DNA of 42,536 nucleotides, taken from assembly GCA_025769875.1 (NCBI GenBank), contig JAGFNK010000447.1, positions 1 to 42,536 of the forward strand, written 5' to 3'. Position 1 is the first letter of the stretch, and each line of letters begins with the position of its first letter. Made by a program: the position numbers and the translations under genes. The notes beneath the pieces were generated by a model, which did no database searches, was not told where the DNA came from, and saw nothing but the letters and a program-made list of their open reading frames with translations. Positions 33,054-42,536 of this stretch are shown one piece after another. The stretch is from Russula earlei. Taxonomy: Eukaryota > Basidiomycota > Agaricomycetes > Russulales > Russulaceae.

Positions 33054-34187
33054 ATGATCGTTGACCACGAAGAGTTGAGCCGCATTCGTAAAGAGAAGAC
33101 GGGACTCGAGGAATATGTGAGTCACGCACGCAACCGTAACGACCCAACAGCGGCTTTCTGACCATTATGGGGATAGTCTGCTCCTGCAGAAAACCCCCCA
33201 CCTGCTTACGGGTCCACTTCTTCGTCTGTTGTACTCGCGTCTTCCTTCACAGCTCCAAGTGTTCCTACCAATGGCGTGCACGTACTCACGATGCTCGAGC
33301 CAATCAGAGGTGCGTAGGGATAGATCTAGGATGCTTGTTTTTAACTTACATCGTCGCCCCAGGCTCTTGGCTGCTCGACCCGTTAGCCCGACAATCTTCG
33401 AGTCCCTCCATTGTCGAGAAAATAGTGGAAAACCGTGTCGCCGGGGGGCGGAGATCACGCCGTGTCCGCAACCTGTTATCGGGAGCACCAACTGCCAAGT
33501 TAGATTCCAGACATGGCAACATCTCTGCGGCCTTCCGTGTCGTTGGAGAATCGGTCATGCCTGCAAATGCGACCATACGCTCCACCACGCGCAGTGGGAA
33601 TATCGTTCTAGAACTCGTGGGTCACTTGGCCGATTGTCATCGCTGTCCTCGACTCGACTGACCTCACGACGCAGGTCTCCAAATCCCCCACGAGGACAGT
33701 CCACTTTGACGCGTATTCTCGGACGGGTAAGCTTGAAACCCAACTGTCCATTCGTATGTTTGAATAACCAAATGGGGGGCGCCGCCCGCGCTGCGCTGAG
33801 CTTCTCCTTTGTCGTCGGTGGATTGAATAAAAGGATCGAGACTGACTTTCCCGTATTGTAGGTAATATTTCACTTCTGATTCCACGGAGTTTTTCTGGTG
33901 TCGTGGAACTCCGGGCACGACGTGGCGACACAGAGTTGCTTCCAGCCCTTGCGGCGTCCGCGAGAATAATGAGGGCAAGCGACCAAGAAACTGTAGTTTT
34001 TGTCGGGGGCGGAGCATTTCCTCAAGCTGGTCCCTCTAGCAACGGTGACCTCGCTCGGCTATGCACGCGTTCAGGGCTCCTGAGATTGGGCTTCAGTGGG
34101 GAGGATGCCTTCATTGAGAGCGAGGGTGTCATGGCAAAGGCTGTGAATTTATTCCAGAAACTCACTACCAAATCGGCAGCCCCGTAA
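33054..34187 (+). CDS. DUF7330-like protein, paralog 2
   Basis: This is the tandem paralog of the 30294 gene, with the same five-exon layout and the same intron phases: 33054-33116, 33177-33309, 33363-33616, 33675-33726 and 33862-34187, giving 275 aa. Matching landmarks are AENPPPAY (PPxY at residues 29-32), GSWLLDPLA, LDSRHGNISAAFRVVGES, GNIVLEL, RTVHFDAYSRTGNISLLIP, ELRARRGDTELLPALAAS and RSGLLRLGFSGEDAF. It ends ...LFQKLTTKSAAP. Intron 4 is longer (135 nt) than its 67-nt counterpart. The paralogs are well diverged in the N-terminus and around residues 95-125, so the duplication is not recent. The role is unknown. Confidence 0.87.
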
Positions 34188-34625
34188 TCGACCCTTATCG
34201 TGGTTCGCGTCTGCTGACCACTTCGACTGGGTCCTGGGGTCAAGGATCGCTGGACGTAGCCGCCCTGGCTCAAGCCACACCGTGCCTTCCGAGTCCTGTC
34301 CACGACCGCGGACAATCATCCTGTCGCGTCCTTATTTGCATTGTCGTACCCTAGAAATCGTGCTATAAATGTTTTGGTGGCTAATCGACCCCTTTTAGAG
34401 TGATGACATCTCAATTGACAACGACCCTGCGATACGAAGCCGGAAGAACATCCGACAACCACGGAGGCCCGACAAACGCGCCACGCTCCATATCTGAACT
34501 CGGGTCGGTGATGGCGCGCGTATACCACGCGACTATGTCCTTCTGTAGCGCTTATAAAGCGGCTCTGGTCTTGCTACGTCCTGGGTACTACCCACCGCGA
34601 CTAGAGCGCTGTGAACCCTTGAGAG
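34188..34625. other. Intergenic spacer
   Basis: This is 438 bp between the second paralog and the M20 gene. No gene was seen. It is presumably the promoter region of the latter. Confidence 0.5.
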
Positions 34626-37296
34626 ATGGCCTCAAATCTCCCGCATGAGCGGTCTGGATGCTTTTCAGGGCTCTTACCCGGATCACGCCGGCAACGCGGG
34701 TCACAGCATGTCCCCTCGCAAGGGGAAAACGCTCCACCTCCGCCCCAAGGATCTTCTGTTGAGAAATTCTTCCCAGGGGCGTTTGTCGGTGTCATCCCAA
34801 TCAACGTTCGAATGTAGCTCTGTGCGCTGACCATCTTACAGCCCGAATACGTGCGAATTGCGAGCAGCTGTGATTTCGGCAGCGCACAGAGGGAGAACGC
34901 CCTCCCCCCGGCATATTCTTGGGCTGCATCTGAAGCGGATCATCTATCAGATGCGATGATGAGGACCATCGAGGATGCACTCCGTGAACTCGACCCAGAG
35001 TTGCGGCGGCTGAGTTTAGATATTCACGGTGAGCGGGACCGTAATCAGGCAGGACGCCAAACGAAACAGACGTACACTCCAGGCCATCCTGAGCTTTGCT
35101 TCGAGGAGAGGTTGGTTGCCGCCCTCGATTTCCTCCCCAATTTGACGACGCGGAACGATGGATCCGATGGCTGACGGCTGCCTACACATAATAGATACGC
35201 ACACGATCGCCTGACAGAGTTCATGTCGTCGCGTGGCTTCACCGTAACGAGGCATTATCTCGGCCTCTCCACCGCGTGGTGCGCCGAATTCACCCGCGGC
35301 GCGGGGGGGCGCACCGTCGGCGTGAACGCCGAAATGGACGCGCTACCGGGGATCGGACACGGCTGCGGACACAACCTTATCGCGATGGCCGGCGTCGGCG
35401 TCGCGCTCGCGCTCCGCACAGCCCTGGAGAGGCACGACGTTCCAGGAACCGTCATCCTGCTTGGGACTCCCGGTGCGTGCCAACGGGGGGAGGGGGGGGG
35501 GGGGCAACGGAATTCCGAATCTACGATGCCGGCGTCGCCGACTGACATCTCTCTCTCCTTCCTATTGGCAGCCGAGGAAACCGGCGCCGGCAAGCAGATC
35601 CTCCTGGAGAGGGGCGCTTACGAGGACATGGACGTCTGCATTATGTACGTGGCGGCCGCCCCTCGCGCCCGCACACCTGAATTCAAACGAAAGTACGGCA
35701 CCGTTGTCACAGGTGCCACCCCGTGTCGGGCGACACGCTTGAACTGGGCTTCGTGTCCTCCCTCGCGCTGCAATCCCTCTCGGTGGAATACTTCGGACAA
35801 CCGTGCGTGCCCCCCTCTGCCCCGCGCCCCGCATGGTGTGCGTCGCCACGCTTCTGACTGACGCACGTAAGGGACTTGCAGCGCGCACGCGGGATACGCA
35901 CCGTGGGACGGCGTGAACGCGCTCGACGCCGCGTTCGTCGCTTACGCCGGCATCTCCGCGCTCCGTCAGCAGATCCGCCCCGAACACCGCGTGCACGGCG
36001 TGATCTCCGGACGCGACTGGACGCCGAACGGTTCGTCTCCCCTGTACCCGTCTCGACTCTCTGTTTTGCTTCGTTGCATCATACGCGCCCCCCAAAAGTC
36101 GAGAGGGGGCGCGAATTAAAATAATCGACGGGGGGGAGATCTGGACGCATTTTTGATTGGCTGCTGCCTCCCCCCTGCTCTTTTGTTGCCCCCCCCCCCC
36201 TTTTTTTTTTTTATCGTTATAACGGAGGACATGGCCGGGACGTACGCTGAGCTGATCTCCTGCGCGCGACAGTCATTCCCGATTACGCCAAAATGTCCTG
36301 GTCCGTCCGCGCGGACGCGCGGGACGCGCTCGAACCGTTGCGCGAGCGCGTGGTACGCTGCCTCGAGTGCGTGTGCGCGCGATTTGACTCGGATCGTACC
36401 CTCGACTGATGCGCGTTGTGCGGTCGCCCCCCCCCCTAACAGAGCTGGCGCGAGCGCGACCGGATGCCGCCACGAAATCGCGTTGGGCGATCGCTATCTC
36501 GATCTGCGTCAGAATCCCGTCCTCGGTGAGCCCTGCTTTCCTCCCCATGGGGCTGCTAGTCTCCTTGGGTTGGGTCTGGACTCATTTCTGATTGGCTGTT
36601 GCCTCCCCTGCTCTTTTGTTGCCCCCCCCCCCCCTTTTTTTTTTAATTCCGTGATAGCGGAGGACATGGCCGTGATGGCCCAGAGATGCTACGACATCCC
36701 CTCATATCGGACTCAGATGCCTTCACCCGCCTCGACTGATTTTGTACGGTTTTTCGCGCCGCGCGCAATCACTTCACATGCTCACGAAAGGACACGCACA
36801 CGCACACACATCTACACAGGGAAACGTCTCGTATGGTAAGCCCAAGAAAGAAAGAAAAAAAATGACGACTTGGCCATCTCATCTGATGCATGCATGCCCC
36901 CCGACTCTCAGCATTACCCGCGCTACACCCGACGTTCAGTGCGTATCTCGCACCCGTAACCCGCCCTTTGCTCAATCGTATCGTGACTCTTCCTTCCTTC
37001 TCACTTAACCCCCCCGCGTCCCAAACCCCCCAGCAATCCCCACCCCAGACGGCGCCAAGAACCACACACCGGGGTTCGCGATCGGCGCGCGCACAGAAGC
37101 GGCCCACGCCGCGGCCGTCCGCACCGCGGCGCTGCTCGCGCGCACGGGCTTGCGCGTGCTCGCAGACGGCGCGTTTTGTGCGCGCGTGCGCGCGGCGTAC
37201 GAGGGTAATACTGCGGCTGGACCTGGTGGTGCTACGGGCGAGGTAAAGCCGAAGGCGCGAGGTCGCTTTACTACTGGCTCCGGTTTGTTTTTTTAG
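34626..37296 (+). CDS. Peptidase M20 family amidohydrolase (M20D2/Acy1L2-like)
   Basis: A metal-dependent amidohydrolase or dipeptidase, probably cytosolic since no signal peptide is seen. Thirteen exons give 510 aa: 34626-34784, 34842-35028, 35083-35110, 35195-35472, 35572-35644, 35713-35802, 35882-36030, 36273-36366, 36443-36525, 36658-36743, 36820-36835, 36912-36938 and 37034-37296. Motifs are ELRRLSLDIHGHPELCFEE, AEMDALPGIGHGCGHN (metal-site Asp173, Cys182, His184), AEE at 218-220, CHP at 243-245, PAHAGYAPWDGVNALDA, VIPDYAKMSWSVRADARD, YLDLRQNPVL, STDFGNVSY, LPALHPTF and a C-terminal KNHTPGFAIGART. The N-terminus carries a PPAY motif (75-78). Exon 10 reads AEDMAVMAQRCYD and seems to lack a few residues. 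A more canonical AEDMAGTYAELIS lies unused inside intron 7. Several introns carry long C or T runs. Confidence 0.88.
36138..36237 (+). repeat. Duplicated poly-C/poly-T block, copy 1 (inside intron 7 of M20 gene)
   Basis: This 100-bp block contains CTGCTCTTTTGTTG, a C run, a T run and GGAGGACATGGCCG. It is about 85-90% identical to 36573-36672. It carries a pseudo-exon reading AEDMAGTYAELIS with its downstream flank. Confidence 0.85.
36573..36672 (+). repeat. Duplicated block, copy 2 (intron 9/exon 10 of M20 gene)
   Basis: This is the partner of 36138-36237. Here GGAGGACATGGCC is the start of the functional exon 10. Confidence 0.85.
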
Positions 37297-37702
37297 CATT
37301 AGGCGCGGGATCTTGTTTGAAAGTGGTGCATGCTCCGCTTTGTCGTTTGCGGCTACTGCTATTTTGCGTTACTTTGGGTAGAGAAAGAAAGCATTCAGAC
37401 CCTTATCACAACTGGACACTGAGAAGCCAAGCGAGGGATTGCAACGCATGAGTGGGACAGGGACGTATAACGATAGTCAGGATATTAGCCTATATCTTAT
37501 GTACGTCACCTCTACAACGGCGAACATCATGATCGGAAAGAAGAGAATAAACCCAATGGCATTCATATCGTCAGATCCGAAGCTCAAGTCGGGGTCAGGA
37601 GAGGACCACCTAGATATGTGTACTATATTAAATAGGATGGGAGCAGGAAAAACTCGGCGAATTCAGGGGACAGAGGCGAAAGCGGGGTAACATGGGTGTG
37701 GG
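37297..37702. other. Convergent intergenic region
   Basis: It lies between the 3' ends of the M20 gene (+) and the DnaJ gene (-). No gene was recognised. Confidence 0.5.
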
Positions 37703-39773
37703 TCACGGCGGTGGTGGGCCACCGGACGGTTGGCCAGCAGTCGGGTGCCCGTTCGCATGTGCGTTGCGCGTTTCGTGAGCGCGGTTCTGGGCGGCCTGCA
37801 TCATGGCGCTTGGTGGTGCTCGATGTTTTCTCGGCTTCGCAGCCTCGGCGACCAGCCTGTCGTATTTTTTTTTGTTCGTGTTTCGCCGACATCGACGCCA
37901 GGACCCAATTAGCGCACGAGGAAAAAAATAGATAAGAGGGCACGCACCGCTCTAGCTCACGTCGCTCCTCGTCCGACTCGTCTGGGATGGTGCTCTTGAA
38001 GACCGCTCCAAGGAGCAACAACCCACGCGCGCGGTTGTACAGCTCCTGGTCAGTCGCACCGTGGTCTTTCAACACCTTATCTACGACCTGGATACGGCAC
38101 GCACGTCAGCGAAGGAGAAGTAAAAGAGATAAGGGTGAACCGACCTCGCGCAAGACCTGCACGACTTCGAAACGCGTGCCGCGCCACGACGCAAGCATGA
38201 TCTTGCCTGTCACGTCGATCTCTAGCGCTTTGAGCTCTTCCTCGCTCGTATCGCCTTTGAGCTGCGCACGCTCCATGTCCTGTATGACTTGCTGTACACT
38301 CAAGCTACATCCAACAATGCATTCGTTTCAGGTCTAGAATGAACCCACGGTAGTCAGAAAATCACGCACGCGCTGCCAATCACGCCCCACGCGTCTTTCG
38401 CCACTGCACCCTTCTCCTTCAACTTTGACCAAAATCCGGCACTCAAAAAAGAAGTCCGTTAGTTGAAAAGACAAAAGGGGCGCACGTTTCGAGTCTTTTT
38501 CACTCACATTCCCAGAAACTTTTTGCTCTTCAAAAAACTGGTCGCCTTGGTGACGTACACCGTGCCAATAACGTGCAGCAGCTCGATGCCAAAGCTCTCG
38601 AGTTTGAGGTCGTCCGCCTCGCGGCGCATGCGTGTTTCCCACGCTGCCGTCTCCGGGTCCCCGGGGTTGCCTGGATTCTTCGCGTCGACAAAGGGGCGCA
38701 ACCGCTCAATGAGTTTCTCCGTGAGCATGCGCACTCGAGCATCATTCGCGCGTTTGCGCTCCTGCTGAAAGGCTTCGAGCTTTGCGCGCTGCTCAGACGT
38801 CAACTTGGAGCGCTTTTTGGATTGTGTCGTCGGTGCCGTTGAAGTGGGAGGAGAGGGAGAAGAAGAAGCTGCTGCTGCTGCGTCATCGGATGACGACGAG
38901 TGGGGTACCAGCGAAGCCGACGGAAAACCCTGTGTCGGTGCTCCTGCTGGTCTCGGCGTAGGTTGCGCAAGTCGCTCGTTCGGTTGTTGGGGGCCGTCAG
39001 ATGTGGAGGCATGGGCGGAGACGGAGATGTGGCTCGTAGCGGCAGTTTCGATTTCTGCCTTTTCCTCGTCTGATAACATGTCATTCGCAACCTTGGTCAT
39101 GTCCTTCATCAGGGAGATTTCTCCGATCTGCAACGAAGGAGAGTGCAAAGGGTCAACAGAGCCTGATCTGAGGGAGGTGAGGTGAGGTGAGGTGCATACA
39201 AAATCCATGAAGCGCTCGCCACCAAAGATGTTGGCGAAGAAAGCGCTGGATCACCGACGTTCGAGCCGTCTTCGTCTCTAACCATATTCTTCCCGTTTTT
39301 GTCATACACGGCTCGTAGGTTCTGGTGGCCAGGAATTCGACACAGCATGAGCTCCAATCAGTCAAACGAGATGGGGAGAACTCACGGAATCAGAGAGCAC
39401 CCGGTACGCCTCGCTGGGTCGAGGTAGAAGTTGAGCGAAAAATGAACAGAATAAGAGGAAACGTTGTACCTGATCTGTTTGAACTTTTCCTCCGCATCCG
39501 GAGATGGATTCTTATCGGGATGGTACTGCACGGGGAGAATGGGGCCGATGTCGAAACGGGCTCACGCGTGGGTATCAAAAAAGAGACAAACCTTCATGGC
39601 GGCCCTTGCGGTACGCCTTCTTGAGATCTGTGTCATCAACATCTATTGGTACACCGAGCTGAGGACGTGTGCAACGTCAGAATCAGTCAAGAAAAGAGGA
39701 GCGAGCGAGTGTAGAATTGCGAGTGAAACAGGATGCTCACCAGGTCGTAAAACTCCGTCTCTACGGGAGCCAT
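37703..39773 (-). CDS. DnaJ (Hsp40) protein with C-terminal X-type region, two apparent indels
   Basis: A class III Hsp40 co-chaperone that would stimulate Hsp70 ATPase through its J domain. Proteins with this layout include Caj1 and Djp1. Ten exons: 39773-39741, 39658-39592, 39525-39470, 39413-39386, 39321-39200, 39127-38508, 38441-38370, 38304-38145, 38087-37948 and 37856-37703, about 483 aa. Landmarks are EFYDLLGVPIDVDD, DLKKAYRK, the catalytic HPD in YHPDKNP, SEAYRVLSD, an Ala/Ser/Pro linker, KRSKLTSEQRAKLEAFQQE, WETRMRREADDLKLESFGI, FGIELLHVIGTVYV, VQQVIQDMERAQ and LYNRARGLLLLGAVF. Two single-base indels break the frame: an extra C at 39603-39605 inside helix II, and a missing A near 39240 before FFANIFGGERFMDF. 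Both fall in homopolymers. Intron 6 needs a GAG acceptor. Confidence 0.87.
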
Positions 39774-40199
39774 TGGTCATTAAAAAGGAGATCAAGTCAA
39801 GTTAGGGGTTGGGGATGGGTTAAGATATGATGAGAGCCGCAGTGGTGAGTTCACAGCCTCTTTCACACCGCACGGGTTAACGTAAGCGAAGCGATGATCA
39901 CAGCGTGGAGCACGGATGACTTTGCTGACTCGACTCGACATTGCGACTAGATAAAATGCAGGGTACTACGCTAACAATACGATAAATGTATATCATAATG
40001 CGAACAAAACGATGATGCTACAGCCATACATAAATCATTGAAAGCAGACATGATGGGGAAAGTATGCGGATGAGGATGTGACGTTCGCGCTCCACAGAAA
40101 TGCATCTAGAGGGTTCCCATATCGTATCATTTCCCTAACCTTGAATGCACATGCGGGATAAGGAAATGTTTTGAGGGTTTCGAAGGCAAACGTGAGAGT
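39774..40199. other. DnaJ promoter region and spacer
   Basis: No gene was seen. It should contain the DnaJ promoter and the 3' UTR of the next minus-strand gene. Confidence 0.5.
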
Positions 40200-40996
40200 T
40201 CAACACGACTCGTCCTCTTCCTCGACCTTACCAAAGCGCACTGACTTGCGTTCTGGAACCGCCTCGGGCTCGGTAATAATAACGGATGAGTCAGGCGTAG
40301 CGCCACGGTCCTTTCCCAGAAACCGCGCAAGTAGGCCCGGGCGTGTTGAACCGCTTGTGGGAGTTGGTGGGGGACCGCTAGACGCGACGGTCGACGCGCT
40401 TGCAGTGTCTGGCGTTGCGCTCGAAATGGTTCCAGTCGCCTTTACACGGGTCTTTTTCAGTGCTGAACGCGCGGCGGAGGTGGGAGACGCGTGTACGAGC
40501 GGGAGGGCGAAACGTGAGGGAGTAAGAGAACGGGAACGGGACTGAGACGGGGAGTGGAAATAGGAGGGTTGGAGGTGCACCGAGGCGGAGCGCGCCTTGT
40601 GCACAAGTTGAGGCGCAGAAGAGGTAGGTGAAGACAAGGCATGTTGCAGCGGTGGCTGCGAGGAGGAGGGTACAAGTGTGCGAGATGAGCAGGGAAATGA
40701 GGAGTACGGGAGAGGTGCAAGCCCATGACGATCTGCTTATAGGTCGGGGGGGTTGCGCCGGGGGCCCGGGGCCCGGTTCGCGGTGCGATCAGGGCTTCCA
40801 ATCAAATGGGGATTAGAAAGGAGGAGGAAGGAAAACGGAAAGGAGACAGACCAGTATCAACGGGTATGGTTCGGGCTTGGGCTTTGAAAAAGGCCGCTTG
40901 AGGGAAGATAGGAGGCGGGTGGGTATGCAGGGCATCGGTCGGGGTGTGTCGAGGAAGGAGGTGGAGGTGGGCATTGTTAAGGGTGAAGACGAACAT
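40200..40996 (-). CDS. Hypothetical small Ser/Pro/Thr-rich protein
   Basis: I do not recognise it. A C-terminal exon (to stop 40200) reads SSPTSSAPQLVHKARS, SALKKTRVKATGTIS, RPGLLARFLGKDRGATPD and ends in an acidic VRFGKVEEEDESC. An upstream exon from ATG 40996 (MFVFTLNNAHLHLLP) joins by a GTCTGT...GGAAG intron to ALIAPRTGPRAPGATPPTYK. The junction before the last exon is uncertain. The consistent choice is a GTCATG donor after TYKQI with the CTCGCAG acceptor at about 40670. A GTACTC donor leads into a different, hydrophobic frame. The protein is mostly disordered with no catalytic motif. Confidence 0.45.
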
Positions 40997-41575
40997 AAAT
41001 GAGAGAACGTTACTGGGGGAACTCTCGACGTGTCGAACACGAACACACCCACACCAGACACACGAGAGTTGTTGGGGGTCGTTCCCACAGTCGATTACTA
41101 AGCAACCCCAAAGCGGCTGACACGGTCACGTGAGAAGCCATGTAGGATAGAGACATACACGCCAGTCGAGCGCGAGGACGTTATCGGATCGAACCTTTCT
41201 TCTTGTCGTCCCTCCCGTGGCTATACGTACGGCGGCGCTAGACGATAAATCTAAGGGAGATTCGATTGAGATGCTTTTACAGGAAGGGGACAATTTAAGA
41301 CGATATGACGTAGAGAGTACGGAGCGAACATCTACCCCAGTATTGGCAATCTTTGTGACTCCATGAATTGAAGATGGAAACTCTTGCGGTCTCTACAAAT
41401 TATCCTCATGCAGTGGACACATTTGCTTGTCGTCGAGGGGCCGTTGTAATGTCAAACACTCGATCATCATCAGCATTAAATATAGAGGCGTGAGTAAGAA
41501 CATGAAAGAAGACAATGGCCAAGCCTTGATGTGACCTGGTCATATAGTGTATAGGCTGAGTGTGACGGCATATTT
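40997..41575. other. Intergenic spacer
   Basis: No supported gene. There are short open frames only. Confidence 0.5.
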
Positions 41576-41589
41576 TCATAGAGACAGCG

Positions 41590-42290
41590 AACAGCGCAGC
41601 TGAAAGCAAGCACACAACAAGGAAGCAGTCAGACTACTCGAGTCAGGCTGCCTGGAGATATTCTGAGTGCGATGGACACTCAGGACGTAATGACCGGCAG
41701 TGGGAGGGTTTGTTCCATCCCATTGTTCACAGGAATAGCAGAAACTGAGGGAACGATTGGGCAATCTTGAGAAACGTAACAGGGGGATACGTACCGGCTG
41801 CAGGACCAGGCACTGCTGTGCTAGCAGCATTCTGGGTGACGGTAAGATGATGTTCGTCAACCGCGAGCTGGCATGTTGGCTGTGATTTGCATGATAGGCG
41901 AGGAGAGTAATTGTACATACCTCAACACCTGACCTGACGGCATCGATTCTGGTATAGAGGACAAAAAGTCTGTAGGTGAGGCCATACTGAATGGCAAGGC
42001 GGAGTTGCTGGAATGTTCCTCGGGCATGATTGCTCTGGATACGCATCGTCGCCAATTGGTTGGCTGATCTGGGTCAATGGTTGAGACGACAGACAATGAA
42101 CACCATGGCCTTCGTACTGGTCAAGATGGGTTCTAAATTGACTTTCCGGCGGGACGCGCCAGTCGCTTCGGCACGATGGAGAAGTTGCTGCGTTTCGTTT
42201 AGGAGTGCAGACAGAGATGGGATGATATAGCGTGGAAGGAGAATAGCGGAGGTAAAGTAGAAGGCCATAGGCTCCGAGGAGGGTGAGACA
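41590..42290 (-). CDS. Hypothetical protein with N-terminal membrane segment, model incomplete
   Basis: Two adjacent minus-strand frames look like parts of one gene of unknown function. The first has a hydrophobic stretch (IVIICVLSIFLA, then from M at 42268 AFYFTSAILLPRYIIPSLSALL) and then NETQQLLHRAEATG. The second, from about 42050, reads ATMRIQSNHARGTFQQLRLA, then YGLTYRLFVLYTRIDAVRSG. The alternation of charged and hydrophobic residues suggests a helix or coiled coil behind a membrane anchor. I could not find an in-phase intron linking them, so either a splice site is unusual or a base is missing. The start and the 3' end are not defined. Confidence 0.35.
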
Positions 42291-42536
42291 GAAGCTAAGA
42301 ATATCGATAAAACGCATATGATGACGATACCCAAGTAAGAGGGGGCAGTTAAAATCTTGGGAAACTGTGGGGAGAGGACAAGGGAGATCAGTCTGCCTTT
42401 ATGTACGTCCAATGAGCGGGCAGTTAACCAAAAAAAAAAGAAAACCGACTTTTGTCTCTCCCTAATGAGTGTGTGTGTGCATGTTGGCACAGTAATCGAC
42501 AACAACACGAAATGATCAATCAAGTACGGTTAAATA

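Noticed and set aside
35255..36095. Long GC-rich open frames on the minus strand and in other + frames
   Set aside because: These are shadows of the M20 gene exons, caused by high GC content.
1..42536. CRISPR arrays, bacterial operons, plasmid origins or viral genes
   Set aside because: No regularly spaced direct repeats, no prokaryotic gene organisation and no viral hallmark genes beyond the retrotransposon were seen.

Overview
The window looks like nuclear DNA of an agaricomycete basidiomycete. The evidence is short spliceosomal introns (mostly 46-100 nt) with GTNNGT donors and CTGAC/CTGAT/CTAAT-like branch sites, a tRNA-Pro interrupted beside the anticodon, an INO80-type Arp8, and two paralogs that I recall as the fungal DUF7330 family. 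A Cantharellales/Rhizoctonia-like host is possible but unproven. No bacterial-type operon, CRISPR array or virus was seen.

Positions 1-22,200 are a transposon graveyard. It holds at least four copies or fragments of one Mutator-like (MULE) superfamily (1364-4089, 4246-7081, 18601-19268, 20454-22104). A complete Copia LTR retrotransposon lies at 8777-14620 on the minus strand, with 385-bp LTRs, a CCTCA target duplication, a polypurine tract and a primer site matching the anticodon half of initiator tRNA-Met. Two hAT C-terminal remnants (16005-16196 +, 16706-17158 -), a probable solo LTR nested in a MULE (20530-21005) and a tandem pair of tRNA-like SINE candidates (17735-18030) complete it. Several copies have lost nearly all CpG to TpG/CpA, while the 4246-7081 MULE and the Copia element keep theirs. 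This suggests cytosine-methylation or RIP-like decay of different ages.

Positions 22,800-42,536 are gene-bearing: a hypothetical + gene (22871-23580), Arp8 (26490-23829, -), a large disordered hypothetical (29327-26950, -), tRNA-Pro(AGG) (29519-29601, +), two tandem DUF7330-like paralogs (30294-31411 and 33054-34187, +), an M20-family amidohydrolase/peptidase (34626-37296, +), a DnaJ protein with a C-terminal X-type region (39773-37703, -) and two poorly resolved hypotheticals (40996-40200 and about 42290-41590, -). I could reconstruct complete in-frame exon chains for Arp8 (713 aa), both paralogs (295 and 275 aa) and the M20 protein (510 aa).

Odd structures include a 193-bp-arm inverted repeat next to the tRNA gene, a duplicated poly-C/poly-T intron-exon block inside the M20 gene, a GC-AG intron in arp8, a PPAY motif near the N-terminus of three consecutive genes, and single-base indels in the conserved DnaJ gene that look like homopolymer errors of a long-read assembly. 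These last bear on how the frameshifts in the transposons should be read. The host genes are chromatin remodelling (Arp8), protein folding (DnaJ), hydrolysis (M20) and unknowns, with no sign of a shared pathway.
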